Source: Candidatus Dadabacteria bacterium (lineage in GTDB: Bacteria; Desulfobacterota_D; UBA1144; Nemesobacterales; UBA2774). From it: a DNA stretch of 10,187 nucleotides. Shown one piece after another: positions 1 to 5,896 of the stretch. A program made the translations under genes and the position numbers. How positions within the stretch are numbered: position 1 is the first letter of the stretch; every line of letters begins with the position of its first letter. The stretch lies in NCBI GenBank assembly GCA_004356555.1, contig SMWY01000077.1, positions 1-10,187 of the forward strand. Reading direction: 5' to 3'. Under the pieces are notes generated by a model, which saw nothing but the letters and a program-made list of their open reading frames with translations, searched no databases and was not told the origin of the DNA.

Positions 1-498
1 CTTTTGAACGCAATTGATGAACGGGAATATCATCTGAACGACCTAATTTCTGATAAGGCAACAGTGATTATGTTCATATGCAATCACTGCCCATATGTTA
101 AACATGTGCAAGAGGGGCTAGTTGATCTTGCAAACGATTATATCCCTTCGGGAATTTCTTTTATCGCTATTAATTCCAATGACGTAGAGAATTACCCGGA
201 AGATCATCCGGGTAAGATGAAAGAAGTTGCGGAGCGCTTAGGTTATCCTTTCCCATATCTATTCGATGAGACACAGGAAGTTGCAAGAGCCTATGATGCA
301 GCATGTACGCCTGACTTCTATATATTTGACTCCGATTTGCTGTGTGTTTACAGGGGACAGATGGATCATTCCAGACCGGGGAACGGGAAACCTGTAACAG
401 GAGAGCATATAAGGGAAGCATTGGACAAAATCTTAAATGGTGATTCTATAAGCGATGATCAGATACCGAGCATCGGATGTAATATAAAGTGGAAATAG
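1..498 (+). CDS. Thioredoxin-fold (AhpC/TSA-like) redox protein, 5' end missing
   Basis: This is the C-terminal part of a thioredoxin-family protein related to the AhpC/TSA peroxiredoxins. The reading frame is open to base 1, and a family member normally has some 15-25 more N-terminal residues (the PDFSL-type segment), so the true start lies upstream; the TTG at base 4 is unlikely to be it. Visible landmarks are the active-site CNHC motif (bases 79-90) followed by PYVKH, the cis-proline region CTPDFYIFD, the RPGNGKPVTG segment and the conserved C-terminal IGCNIKWK. The paired cysteines support a thiol-disulphide redox role, probably cytoplasmic, since no signal peptide is visible in what remains. 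The physiological substrate of this subfamily is not established. It ends convergently with the minus-strand gene at 550-972. Family assignment is firm; exact function is not. Confidence 0.88.
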   Translation, partial: LLNAIDEREYHLNDLISDKATVIMFICNHCPYVKHVQEGLVDLANDYIPSGISFIAINSNDVENYPEDHPGKMKEVAERLGYPFPYLFDETQEVARAYDAACTPDFYIFDSDLLCVYRGQMDHSRPGNGKPVTGEHIREALDKILNGDSISDDQIPSIGCNIKWK

Positions 499-549
499 TA
501 CGCTAAGAATATAGAGAAGAAATAATAGTTTTTAGAATAAATTTTACAC

Positions 550-972
550 CTAGTGTTTTTCAGATTTTTCTTTGACTGGATTTCTAATTTGCCTGAATTC
601 TTCAGTCACCTGCTCCATCGTTTTAAACTCATAGTTTCCTGATTCGATAGCGTCGGTTCCGAATATTAAAAGTGCTTCACCTGCGTTATTTATTAGGCTT
701 ATTACATATTCAGGACCGTAGTATTCTATAAGGGTAGCTGTGCTGCCTTCATCCAAAAGAACGGTGCCGTCTTTTTCAAGATAAAACTTAAAATCAATTT
801 CAAATCCGAAATAAACAGATAGATATATTGTACCGTTTTCTTTTGTGCCGATGACATAGGTCGAGTCTTCTGAAGAAAATCTAAGCTGGAGGTTATGGTT
901 ATTATAGTAGTACTCTTTATCCGCTAGCTTCACGAGTTTTAGAATTGTGTCTATCAATTTTGTTGCTTTCAT
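550..972 (-). CDS. Uncharacterised 140-residue protein
   Basis: I do not recognise this protein. It is 140 residues, starts at an ATG (972) and ends with a lysine-rich tail (KEKSEKH). The sequence suggests an N-terminal amphipathic helix (residues 1-20), then a run of predicted beta strands rich in aromatic residues (about 25-85: YYYNNHNLQL, TIYLSVYFGFEI, KFYLEKDGTVLL), then a helical C-terminal half with a charged end. There is no signal peptide, membrane segment, cysteine pair or known catalytic motif, so a small cytoplasmic alpha/beta protein is likely. A weak AGGA lies about 14 bases before the ATG, further than usual, so the start is not secure. It is a single gene, convergent with the redox protein and divergent from cofE. 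Codon use resembles its neighbours, which favours a real gene. Confidence 0.7.
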   Translation of the reverse strand: MKATKLIDTILKLVKLADKEYYYNNHNLQLRFSSEDSTYVIGTKENGTIYLSVYFGFEIDFKFYLEKDGTVLLDEGSTATLIEYYGPEYVISLINNAGEALLIFGTDAIESGNYEFKTMEQVTEEFRQIRNPVKEKSEKH

Positions 973-1050
973 GGAGTTTTTACTTTCCTACTTTAGCATC
1001 TTTGTACAATAATAGACGAAAAACAAACTTAAATACAGGCTGAATTGTCC

Positions 1051-1078
1051 TTGAAATAGCCCTATACTTGACTATTAT
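1051..1078 (+). promoter_or_regulatory. Predicted sigma70-type promoter of cofE
   Basis: TTGAAA (1051-1056) and TATTAT (1073-1078) are separated by 16 bases, placing a start site near 1085, about 30 bases before the cofE ATG. The same -35/spacer/-10 layout recurs before the phosphodiesterase gene (2808-2835). This is a pattern match only. No clear Shine-Dalgarno precedes the cofE ATG. Confidence 0.5.
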
Positions 1079-1116
1079 CATAGCCAAGTAGAAATAAGAA
1101 TCGGGACTTAGAATAA

Positions 1117-1896
1117 ATGCCAAAATCAGGACAACCTATTTCAATAATTCCTCTAACCGGAATCCCGGAGATTAAGCCCAATGACGATATAGTGAAAATT
1201 ACCCTAGAGGCTGCGATAGACTCGGGACTTTCAATTGACATGGGCGATGTGCTGGTATTCGCGCAAAAAATTATCTCTAAAGCAGAGAATAGGATTGTGG
1301 ATTTAAATAGAGTAAGTCCCTCCCCTTATGCGCATACTTTATCTAAAGAAGTAAGCAAGGACCCACGTTTGATTGAAGTTATTCTGAGCGAGACGACAAA
1401 AATTATCAAAATGGATCAGAGGAAGCCTGAAAAGGGGAGGCTTATTGTAGAGACCCGGGGAGGAGTAATATCCGCTAACGCTGGAGTGGATGCTTCAAAC
1501 GTTTCAGGGGGTGATATGGTAACCCTTTTACCAATAGATTCGGACAAATCAGCTGAAAGACTGGCGGAGGGTTTCAAAGAAAAGTTAGGGATTGATGTTG
1601 CAATAATAATCACAGATACCGTGGGGAGGCCTTGGCGGGATGGGTTGGTAGACATAGCTATTGGTTGTTCAGGTATAAGAGCCCTTAAAGACTATAGGGG
1701 AGAAGCAGATTCAAAGGGATTTGAATTAAATGCCACAGTTATGGCTGTAGCTGATGAGATTGCATCTGCAGCTGGGCTTCTAATGGAAAAGGCGAACTCC
1801 GTGCCTGTGATTCTTATAAAAGGGTATAAATATGAAACCGGGGGTAAGGGAGCGAAAGAGCTTATAAGAAATCCTGAGGATGATCTCTTTCGTTAA
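1117..1896 (+). CDS. cofE: Coenzyme F420-0:L-glutamate ligase (CofE family)
   Basis: CofE adds L-glutamate to the lactate-linked side chain of coenzyme F420-0 using GTP, giving F420-1 and then the gamma-glutamyl tail; it acts in the cytoplasm. The 259 residues match the usual length of a stand-alone CofE rather than the longer actinobacterial FbiB, which carries an extra nitroreductase-like domain. Family signatures are the N-terminal IIPLTGIPEIKPNDDI (residues 10-25), GDVLVFAQKIISKAE (43-57), the STANAG-like region here read as ISANAGVDASNV (118-129), the strongly conserved DTVGRPWRDGLVDIAIG (167-183), the AVADEIASAAGLLMEKA stretch (210-226) and the C-terminal NPEDDLF. No other F420 gene (cofC, cofD, cofG/H) is in the window, so it is either scattered or the cluster is broken. 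Some CofE-like proteins outside known F420 producers could act on another substrate. It converges with the UbiA gene, the stops being five bases apart. Confidence 0.9.
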   Translation: MPKSGQPISIIPLTGIPEIKPNDDIVKITLEAAIDSGLSIDMGDVLVFAQKIISKAENRIVDLNRVSPSPYAHTLSKEVSKDPRLIEVILSETTKIIKMDQRKPEKGRLIVETRGGVISANAGVDASNVSGGDMVTLLPIDSDKSAERLAEGFKEKLGIDVAIIITDTVGRPWRDGLVDIAIGCSGIRALKDYRGEADSKGFELNATVMAVADEIASAAGLLMEKANSVPVILIKGYKYETGGKGAKELIRNPEDDLFR

Positions 1897-1901
1897 GTAA
1901 C

Positions 1902-2798
1902 TCAGAGAATGAAATCTACAATATGGCTAAAGTAGATGACGACCGTAGTAACTAATAACCATAGCACTACACATAACAACAACCATATATCCTTCATTAG
2001 TGACTCTGTTGGATCTCCCCTTGTATTAGTTTGCACCAAGTACATATAGCGCAGAACTCCAAAACAGGCGAAGGGTACAGTGATCAAAAAGGTTTTTGAC
2101 TCATTTACTACCGCGTAGATCGAATACATAACAATAGCCGTCGTACCAAACATACTTAATGTGGTATCTAGGAAACTTTCTTTATAATGCTTAAGCACCT
2201 CCTTGTAAGGGGCACCACTATTCTTAATGAAAACAAGTTCAAAACGTCTTTTCCCGAACGCTAAAAGTAGTGAAAGTAAAAACGTTGTAAGTAAAAGCCA
2301 GCTTGAGACATCTATAACAGATGCTACCCCCCCAGCTTCGATTCTAAGTACAAATCCAATTGCAATTATAAATACATCGAGGATCACTATTTTCTCAAGG
2401 TAAAATGAGTAAAGCAGGCTTAATATTAGGTAAATAACTATTATTAGTAAGAATATTTTGCTTATGTATAGAGATAAACCCAATGATAGAGCAAGAGTAA
2501 TCAGCCCTAAAACTGTAGCTTCAGTAATGCTTATACTACTGGATGCAATTGGTCTTAACTTTTTCTTGGGATGAAGTTTGTCGGATTCTATATCTGAAAT
2601 GTCATTTATAATATAGCCTGTTGAAGATGCCAGAGAAAAGGCTAAAAATGCCAATACCATTTCGAGAAACATGTCCTGGCTGGTAAATAGCACTCCACCG
2701 AAAAAAGGGGGTGCGAGTACAAGAAGGTTTTTAACCCACTGTTCCGGTCTAAGTAAATAAACCCAATTTATTAATAAACGTTCCATTTGGCTTACCAT
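1902..2798 (-). CDS. UbiA-family prenyltransferase, decaprenyl-phosphate phosphoribosyltransferase-like
   Basis: A polytopic inner-membrane protein of 298 residues, about eight or nine hydrophobic helices. It belongs to the UbiA superfamily and, by its N-terminal LLRPEQWVKNLLVLAPPFF (residues 15-33), to the branch containing mycobacterial Rv3806c, which transfers phosphoribose from PRPP to decaprenyl phosphate. The first Asp-rich motif NDISDIESD (65-73) is followed by HPKKKLRPIASS; the second motif region YLEKIVILDV (133-142) and a later FGKRRFEL also fit that branch. The product would be a lipid-linked pentose phosphate for cell-envelope sugar synthesis. Arabinogalactan is not expected here, so the acceptor polymer is unknown. 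No epimerase (DprE1/DprE2-like) lies beside it. Two in-frame ATGs exist (2798 and 2786); neither has a strong ribosome binding site, and the second loses only four residues. It is divergent from the phosphodiesterase gene. Exact substrate specificity is inference. Confidence 0.85.
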   Translation of the reverse strand: MVSQMERLLINWVYLLRPEQWVKNLLVLAPPFFGGVLFTSQDMFLEMVLAFLAFSLASSTGYIINDISDIESDKLHPKKKLRPIASSSISITEATVLGLITLALSLGLSLYISKIFLLIIVIYLILSLLYSFYLEKIVILDVFIIAIGFVLRIEAGGVASVIDVSSWLLLTTFLLSLLLAFGKRRFELVFIKNSGAPYKEVLKHYKESFLDTTLSMFGTTAIVMYSIYAVVNESKTFLITVPFACFGVLRYMYLVQTNTRGDPTESLMKDIWLLLCVVLWLLVTTVVIYFSHIVDFIL

Positions 2799-2807
2799 CT
2801 TACTATT

Positions 2808-2838
2808 TTGAAGGCATATAGCAAAGATATATTATATC
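2808..2838 (+). promoter_or_regulatory. Divergent promoter with palindromic -10 region between the UbiA and phosphodiesterase genes
   Basis: On the plus strand TTGAAG (2808-2813) and TATTAT (2830-2835) are 16 bases apart, predicting a start near 2842. The -10 lies inside the perfect palindrome GATATA-T-TATATC (2826-2838), whose complement contains an exact TATAAT (2831-2836) facing the UbiA gene; a matching minus-strand -35 is poor. Transcription from this plus-strand promoter would begin about at the GTG of 2840, which argues that the phosphodiesterase starts further in. Confidence 0.45.
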
Positions 2839-2866
2839 AGTGTATATTAATCAGGTGATGGATGAT

Positions 2867-3538
2867 TTGGAAAATTTATTTATAAAAATAGCTCACCGAG
2901 GGGCAAGCGCATATGAACCTGAGAACACGCTCAGGTCCTTTGAGAGGGCAATTGAGCTAAAGGCAGATATGATAGAGTTGGACGTGAGATACTCTTTAGA
3001 CCGGCACCTCGTTGTTGTACATGATGCAAAAGTGGACCGGACAACAGACGGCACGGGCCTGGTTGCACTAAAGACTCTCTCCGAACTCAAGGAACTTGAT
3101 GCGGGGATGGGCGAAAAGGTTCCTACACTCGAAGAAGTAATTGAGCTTGGGATTGGAAGGATAAAGTTTGTAATCGAATTAAAGGAAAACGGTGTAGAGG
3201 ATGAAGTGGTTGACCTCATAAATAAAAACAACTTGTTAGAGGATGTATTTATTATCTCCTTTAAGCCCAAGAGGCTAAAAATGATAAAAGAATTGGAGCC
3301 TAAGATTAGGACGGGCTTAATATTATTTGCATCATTAAACCCTATCAGACTTGCTAAGGATTGCGGCGCCGATGTAGTGGCTCCCTTTCACTGGTTTATT
3401 ACAAAGGGTCTCATTCACCGTGCACGGAGAAGCGGACTATATATATTTACCTGGATTGTAGATGAAGCTTCAAAAGCCCAACGTTTAAGGGAAATTGGAG
3501 TAAGTGGAATAGTTACAAATAAGCCTGATATTCTTTAG
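2867..3538 (+). CDS. Glycerophosphodiester phosphodiesterase (GDPD family)
   Basis: Hydrolyses glycerophosphodiesters to sn-glycerol 3-phosphate and an alcohol; the family is a metal-dependent TIM barrel. With the TTG start the protein is 223 residues, normal for a cytoplasmic single-domain member. Catalytic residues are visible: His10-Arg11 in IAHRGASAYEPENT, Glu37 and Asp39 in MIELDV, and His52 in VVVHD, followed by the usual DRTTDGTG. No signal peptide is present. Start choice: the frame is open back to a GTG at 2840 and has an ATG at 2858, but AGGTGAT (2853-2859), a good anti-Shine-Dalgarno match, sits seven bases before the TTG at 2867 and overlaps the ATG, and the TTG gives a MENLFIKIAHRG opening typical of the family. 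The ATG at 2858 remains possible. It is a single gene, convergent with the EamA gene. Confidence 0.92.
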   Translation: MENLFIKIAHRGASAYEPENTLRSFERAIELKADMIELDVRYSLDRHLVVVHDAKVDRTTDGTGLVALKTLSELKELDAGMGEKVPTLEEVIELGIGRIKFVIELKENGVEDEVVDLINKNNLLEDVFIISFKPKRLKMIKELEPKIRTGLILFASLNPIRLAKDCGADVVAPFHWFITKGLIHRARRSGLYIFTWIVDEASKAQRLREIGVSGIVTNKPDIL

Positions 3539-3598
3539 TTGGCTTATTATTCCCGGTAGTAGTTAGTACTTTAATCTCCATACAACTATCGACATCCC

Positions 3599-3620
3599 AA
3601 GTGAAGCTGTCTTATCACTT
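3599..3620. terminator. Weak hairpin between convergent phosphodiesterase and EamA genes
   Basis: AAGTGA (3599-3604) and TCACTT (3615-3620) form a six-base stem with a ten-base loop, followed on the plus strand by a pyrimidine-rich tract (TCCCTCATTTT). It lies between two convergent stop codons where termination is expected, but the stem is short and the T-tract is interrupted. Confidence 0.25.
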
Positions 3621-3624
3621 TCCC

Positions 3625-4038
3625 TCATTTTGCCAATAATGCTACTGAGACAATAGCGAATCCGATACCTGCCATTTCTTTTATATCCAATTTTTCCCCT
3701 AAAAATAATAGTGCCAGAACAACTGTAAGGGCAGGATAAGCCGCTGATAGCGGAGCTACTATAGAAAGCTTTGCATACTTTAGTGCGAAGATAAATAGCA
3801 CAGTGCCGATACCCCAGCTAAGTCCCATTAATAAGGCGGGGAAGTTGATTGAAAAGTTGTTAAATATTGTTCCCCTGTTGTAAAGAACAAATGTAGTGAA
3901 CACTGTTAAAGTTCCTACAGCCTCGAAAAAGTAAACCCTAAACGGTATGTCTTTTAGAGAAGCCAATTTGCCGAAGAAACTTCCAAAAGCAAAGCATACA
4001 ATAGCCAGTAGTATCATGATGAACCATCTTTCTCCCAT
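3625..4038 (-). CDS. EamA/DMT-type membrane transporter, single-repeat (half-size) form
   Basis: A 137-residue, almost wholly hydrophobic protein with five predicted membrane helices (about residues 4-26, 33-53, 66-87, 92-113 and 119-136). The segment APLSAAYPALTVVLALLFLG (95-114) followed by EKL and then GIGFAIVSVALL is the hallmark of an EamA repeat in the drug/metabolite transporter superfamily. Most EamA proteins have two such repeats (about 290 residues); this one has a single unit and probably works as a dimer, as shorter DMT members do. It is not a visibly broken gene: it starts at an ATG (4038) with AAGGAG six bases upstream and ends in a clean lysine-stop. The substrate cannot be told from sequence. 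It lies 233 bases downstream of the HNH gene on the same strand, with a perfect hairpin between, so it is probably transcribed alone. Confidence 0.85.
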   Translation of the reverse strand: MGERWFIMILLAIVCFAFGSFFGKLASLKDIPFRVYFFEAVGTLTVFTTFVLYNRGTIFNNFSINFPALLMGLSWGIGTVLFIFALKYAKLSIVAPLSAAYPALTVVLALLFLGEKLDIKEMAGIGFAIVSVALLAK

Positions 4039-4209
4039 TTTTATCTCCTTAACAAATTTAGATTTTGATTCTAATCATTTCTCTGCGACTGAATTCAAAC
4101 ATTAACTTTATTTTAACCATTTCTAAATATTATTTTCCCCTAAAGTTCTGTACTAATAATGCCACCTCTTATCCGATCCGTCGCCCAAAACCTAGGGTCA
4201 TTCTTTACT

Positions 4210-4239
4210 ACTGAGGGTGATTGAGAAATCACCCTCAGT
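4210..4239. terminator. Perfect 13-bp inverted repeat with GAGA loop
   Basis: ACTGAGGGTGATT (4210-4222), loop GAGA (4223-4226) and AATCACCCTCAGT (4227-4239) pair without mismatch. On the plus strand it reads as a stem closed by a GNRA-type tetraloop and is followed by CTTTATT; on the minus strand it lies about 33 bases after the HNH stop but is followed by AGTAAAGAATG, which lacks a U-run. It is most likely the transcript end of the DUF4159-HNH unit, or a bidirectional terminator or RNA-stabilising hairpin. A palindromic binding site or mobile-element remnant is less likely. Confidence 0.6.
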
Positions 4240-4271
4240 CTTTATTAATGACATGTTTCTTACATCTTATC

Positions 4272-4565
4272 TTACCCCTTGTTCTTTTTCACAGACGTAT
4301 TTCTAGTTCTAACATGAAAATCGGGGGGTTTATCCTTAATCCACTTAAGAAATTTCTGTATGTTCTCACTTTCCAAGATGTGTTCTATCGTATTGTAATA
4401 ATTAAGTAATTCCCTCTCGGTAAAAGTCGCGTGTATTTGCCTGTGACAAACTCTATGAAGGAGCACTACGTCCTTCCCTTTAAATGTGCGGGGGATCAGA
4501 TGATGCTTGCTTGGCTTTTCAGGAAGAGGGCGCTTACACAAAGGACAAAAGTTCGTATTGTTCAT
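4272..4565 (-). CDS. Small HNH-type nuclease-like protein
   Basis: A 97-residue protein with an HNH/McrA-type zinc-binding fold. Visible elements are an N-terminal CPLC knuckle (Cys7, Cys10), HHLIPRTF with His21-His22 as the usual catalytic/metal histidines, and LLHRVCHRQIH with His37, Cys40, His41 and His45 as the second zinc and metal ligands. The central asparagine of a canonical H-N-H motif is not obvious; His37 lies in roughly that place. After it come FTERELLNYYNTIE, which is typical of this short family, and a lysine-rich tail. It may nick or cut DNA, but short HNH proteins of this type have no settled role and no methyltransferase lies beside it, so a restriction system is not supported. 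It begins 29 bases after the DUF4159 stop on the same strand and is probably co-transcribed. No clear ribosome binding site precedes its ATG, which fits coupled translation. Confidence 0.85.
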   Translation of the reverse strand: MNNTNFCPLCKRPLPEKPSKHHLIPRTFKGKDVVLLHRVCHRQIHATFTERELLNYYNTIEHILESENIQKFLKWIKDKPPDFHVRTRNTSVKKNKG

Positions 4566-4594
4566 TATGGCCGGGCTTAGAAATGGTGATATTA

Positions 4595-5356
4595 TTAAAA
4601 ATTCATCTGCCTTCTTTTGATAAACGGTGAGTGTACTTGATCCTTTTTATAATTTCCGGTGAGAGCATAAAGTATAATATTAATTCCTAATCTAATAGCT
4701 CTTTCCCTTTGAGCTTCACCACCCGGAACGGTTTCAAATTCCCATTTCCCGAATTCGTCTTCAGACCATGCCCCGCCCAAATCATTTCTAGAATAGAAAA
4801 CGGATGTTCTATCCTCATCTTTAAACGTAATACCCTCAAGATATGGTTGGATAATCTTTCTTCCGCTTACAGAGTTTAGAAGATAAAATGATTTGTATGC
4901 TACGTGTTCTTGTGATATGGGTGTAAGCGGAACTTCCGGAATGATGTTCACCAACTCCTTCCTTATTTGAGAATCAAAAGGTGAGTTTTCAGAACCTGAG
5001 ACATCATCAATTATGACTGTGCCTCCCAATTTAAGGAATTTTCTCAGTTTTCTTCTTTCTTCAGGGCTAAACGGTTCAAAGCTGCTATCGCCGGCTAAAT
5101 AGAGAAATGGATAACGGAAAAGATCCGGGTCGTCTAGTCTGAGAGTTTTTCTCTCATAAGAGACTTTAACGCTGGTCCTGAGTTCAAGTGAACTCATAAG
5201 TCTTTTGTAAGCTCTAGGTCTGGGATCCCAGTTGCCATTATAGATAACCTGTACAAAATGAAATTGTGAACCCTCATAAAGACCTAATAGGGGAAGTGAT
5301 AACGCTCCAAGACTCCCAGCTACAACTTTCCTTATAAATGTTCTCCGTGTTAACAC
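4595..5356 (-). CDS. DUF4159 domain protein with Tat signal peptide
   Basis: A 253-residue protein starting with a twin-arginine signal: TRRTFIRK (residues 3-10) followed by a hydrophobic stretch VVAGSLGALSLPLLGL (11-26), so it is probably exported folded to the periplasm or held at the membrane. The rest matches DUF4159: the strand FVQVIYNGNWDPRP (34-47), PFLYLAGDSSFEPFSPEE (83-100), LGGTVIIDDVSG (110-121) and the C-terminal AIRLGINIILYALTGNYKKD (220-239) then QVHSPFIKRR. The domain resembles glutamine-amidotransferase-like folds, with no known activity. In many bacteria it is encoded with MoxR ATPase, DUF58 and von Willebrand (BatA-like) genes; none is present here. The start is a GTG (5356); a stop codon lies in frame not far upstream and downstream starts would lose the Tat signal, so GTG is the only good choice although it has no ribosome binding site. 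It is followed 29 bases later by the HNH gene. Confidence 0.88.
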   Translation of the reverse strand: MLTRRTFIRKVVAGSLGALSLPLLGLYEGSQFHFVQVIYNGNWDPRPRAYKRLMSSLELRTSVKVSYERKTLRLDDPDLFRYPFLYLAGDSSFEPFSPEERRKLRKFLKLGGTVIIDDVSGSENSPFDSQIRKELVNIIPEVPLTPISQEHVAYKSFYLLNSVSGRKIIQPYLEGITFKDEDRTSVFYSRNDLGGAWSEDEFGKWEFETVPGGEAQRERAIRLGINIILYALTGNYKKDQVHSPFIKRRQMNF

Positions 5357-5364
5357 TATAATAA

Positions 5365-5394
5365 AATATTGAGGGGTTTATAGTTTGGTGTCAA
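5365..5394 (-). promoter_or_regulatory. Predicted promoter of the DUF4159-HNH unit
   Basis: On the minus strand an exact TTGACA (5389-5394) is followed after 18 bases by AATATT (5365-5370). The predicted start falls within a few bases of the GTG start codon at 5356, which would give a nearly leaderless mRNA and would fit the absence of a Shine-Dalgarno. The -10 is only a four-of-six match. Confidence 0.4.
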
Positions 5395-5413
5395 GCAAAT
5401 AGAACAAATCTAT

Positions 5414-5431
5414 GCTATCCACACCGATAGC
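5414..5431. repeat. Six-base inverted repeat upstream of the DUF4159 promoter
   Basis: GCTATC (5414-5419) and GATAGC (5426-5431) are separated by CACACC. The pair lies about 20 bases upstream of the predicted -35 of the DUF4159 gene and about 90 bases after the cold-shock stop codon. It could be an operator or a structure in the cold-shock mRNA 3' end; there is no T-run after it on either strand. Chance occurrence is possible. Confidence 0.3.
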
Positions 5432-5472
5432 CGGAAAGAACTACATGGGGGGATCAAAATACCAAGCGGAAT

Positions 5473-5518
5473 CTTCTTAGTTTAAATACAGCCTCAATAA
5501 AAGGCTTTGTACAAGAAG
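5473..5518 (-). terminator. Nested inverted repeat after the cold-shock gene
   Basis: Directly after the cold-shock stop, AAGAAG/CTTCTT (5513-5518 and 5473-5478) encloses AGGCT/AGCCT (5502-5506 and 5490-5494) with a seven-base loop; GTA/TAC extends the inner stem across a two-base bulge. On the minus strand the inner stem is followed by GTATTTAAAC. It may terminate or protect the cold-shock mRNA, but it lacks a solid U-tract, so rho-independent termination is uncertain. Confidence 0.35.
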
Positions 5519-5519
5519 T

Positions 5520-5729
5520 CTACTCAGAGCCAGCTTTTACTACTTTAGTTGCTTGAGGCCCTTTTGGTCCGTCTGTTATTTCAAACTCTACAGCTTCACC
5601 TTCTGCTAGGCTCTTATAACCATCGCCTTCGATAACACTGTAATGAACGAATACGTCTTTATCTATCTCGTCGGACTGGATAAATCCGTATCCTTTAGAA
5701 CTGTTAAACCATTTTACTGTACCCTGCAT
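5520..5729 (-). CDS. Cold-shock protein, CspA family
   Basis: A 69-residue single cold-shock domain, the full usual length. It binds single-stranded RNA and DNA, acting as an RNA chaperone or transcription antiterminator in the cytoplasm. RNP1 is KGYGFI (residues 12-17) and RNP2 is VFVHY (26-30); the start MQGTVKWFN and the end GPKGPQATKV are standard. It starts at an ATG with a strong AGGAGG (5740-5745) ten bases upstream, and a promoter with an exact TTGACA lies just beyond, giving an untranslated leader of only about 30 bases. That is too short for the long structured leader of E. coli cspA, so it may be a constitutively expressed paralogue rather than a cold-induced one. Which paralogue it is cannot be told. 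Confidence 0.96.
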   Translation of the reverse strand: MQGTVKWFNSSKGYGFIQSDEIDKDVFVHYSVIEGDGYKSLAEGEAVEFEITDGPKGPQATKVVKAGSE

Positions 5730-5765
5730 TAAATAAATTCCTCCTACGAAATCTACTTCGACAGG

Positions 5766-5796
5766 TTAATATCGCACTTTTTGTCTGATTTGTCAA
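5766..5796 (-). promoter_or_regulatory. Predicted promoter of the cold-shock gene
   Basis: On the minus strand TTGACA (5791-5796) is an exact -35. ATATTA (5767-5772, spacer 18) or TATTAA (5766-5771, spacer 19) serves as -10. The start would be near 5760, and the leader contains a four-base CGAA/TTCG hairpin (5747-5760) immediately before the AGGAGG. The spacer is slightly long. Confidence 0.5.
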
Positions 5797-5819
5797 ATGG
5801 TTCGCAGAGGTTGAAATAT

Positions 5820-5848
5820 TTGATAGCAAGGGCGGTTTACGATAGTGT
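5820..5848 (+). promoter_or_regulatory. Weak candidate promoter of the aminotransferase gene
   Basis: TTGATA (5820-5825) and TAGTGT (5843-5848) are 17 bases apart, divergent from the cold-shock promoter. The -35 is good, the -10 poor. A second TTGACA at 5876-5881 is too close to the ATG to serve as its -35. Confidence 0.25.
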
Positions 5849-5896
5849 TATATGTTAATTTGGCAAGATACCGATTGACATAAGGATAAGTAATAA

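Noticed and set aside
2893..3270. Serine-rich 125-residue minus-strand frame opposite the phosphodiesterase
   Set aside because: Serine-rich low complexity opposite a gene rich in GAR and GAT codons is the usual shadow pattern; the plus-strand gene has all catalytic residues.
4039..4209. Intergenic stretch between the EamA and HNH genes searched for a tRNA, attachment site or small RNA
   Set aside because: I found no tRNA-like arms, no repeats at its borders and no open frame of note; apart from the EamA ribosome binding site and the hairpin it shows nothing.
4272..4565. Restriction-modification or toxin-antitoxin system built on the HNH protein
   Set aside because: No methyltransferase, specificity subunit or antitoxin-like gene adjoins it; the neighbours are a Tat-exported DUF4159 protein and a transporter.
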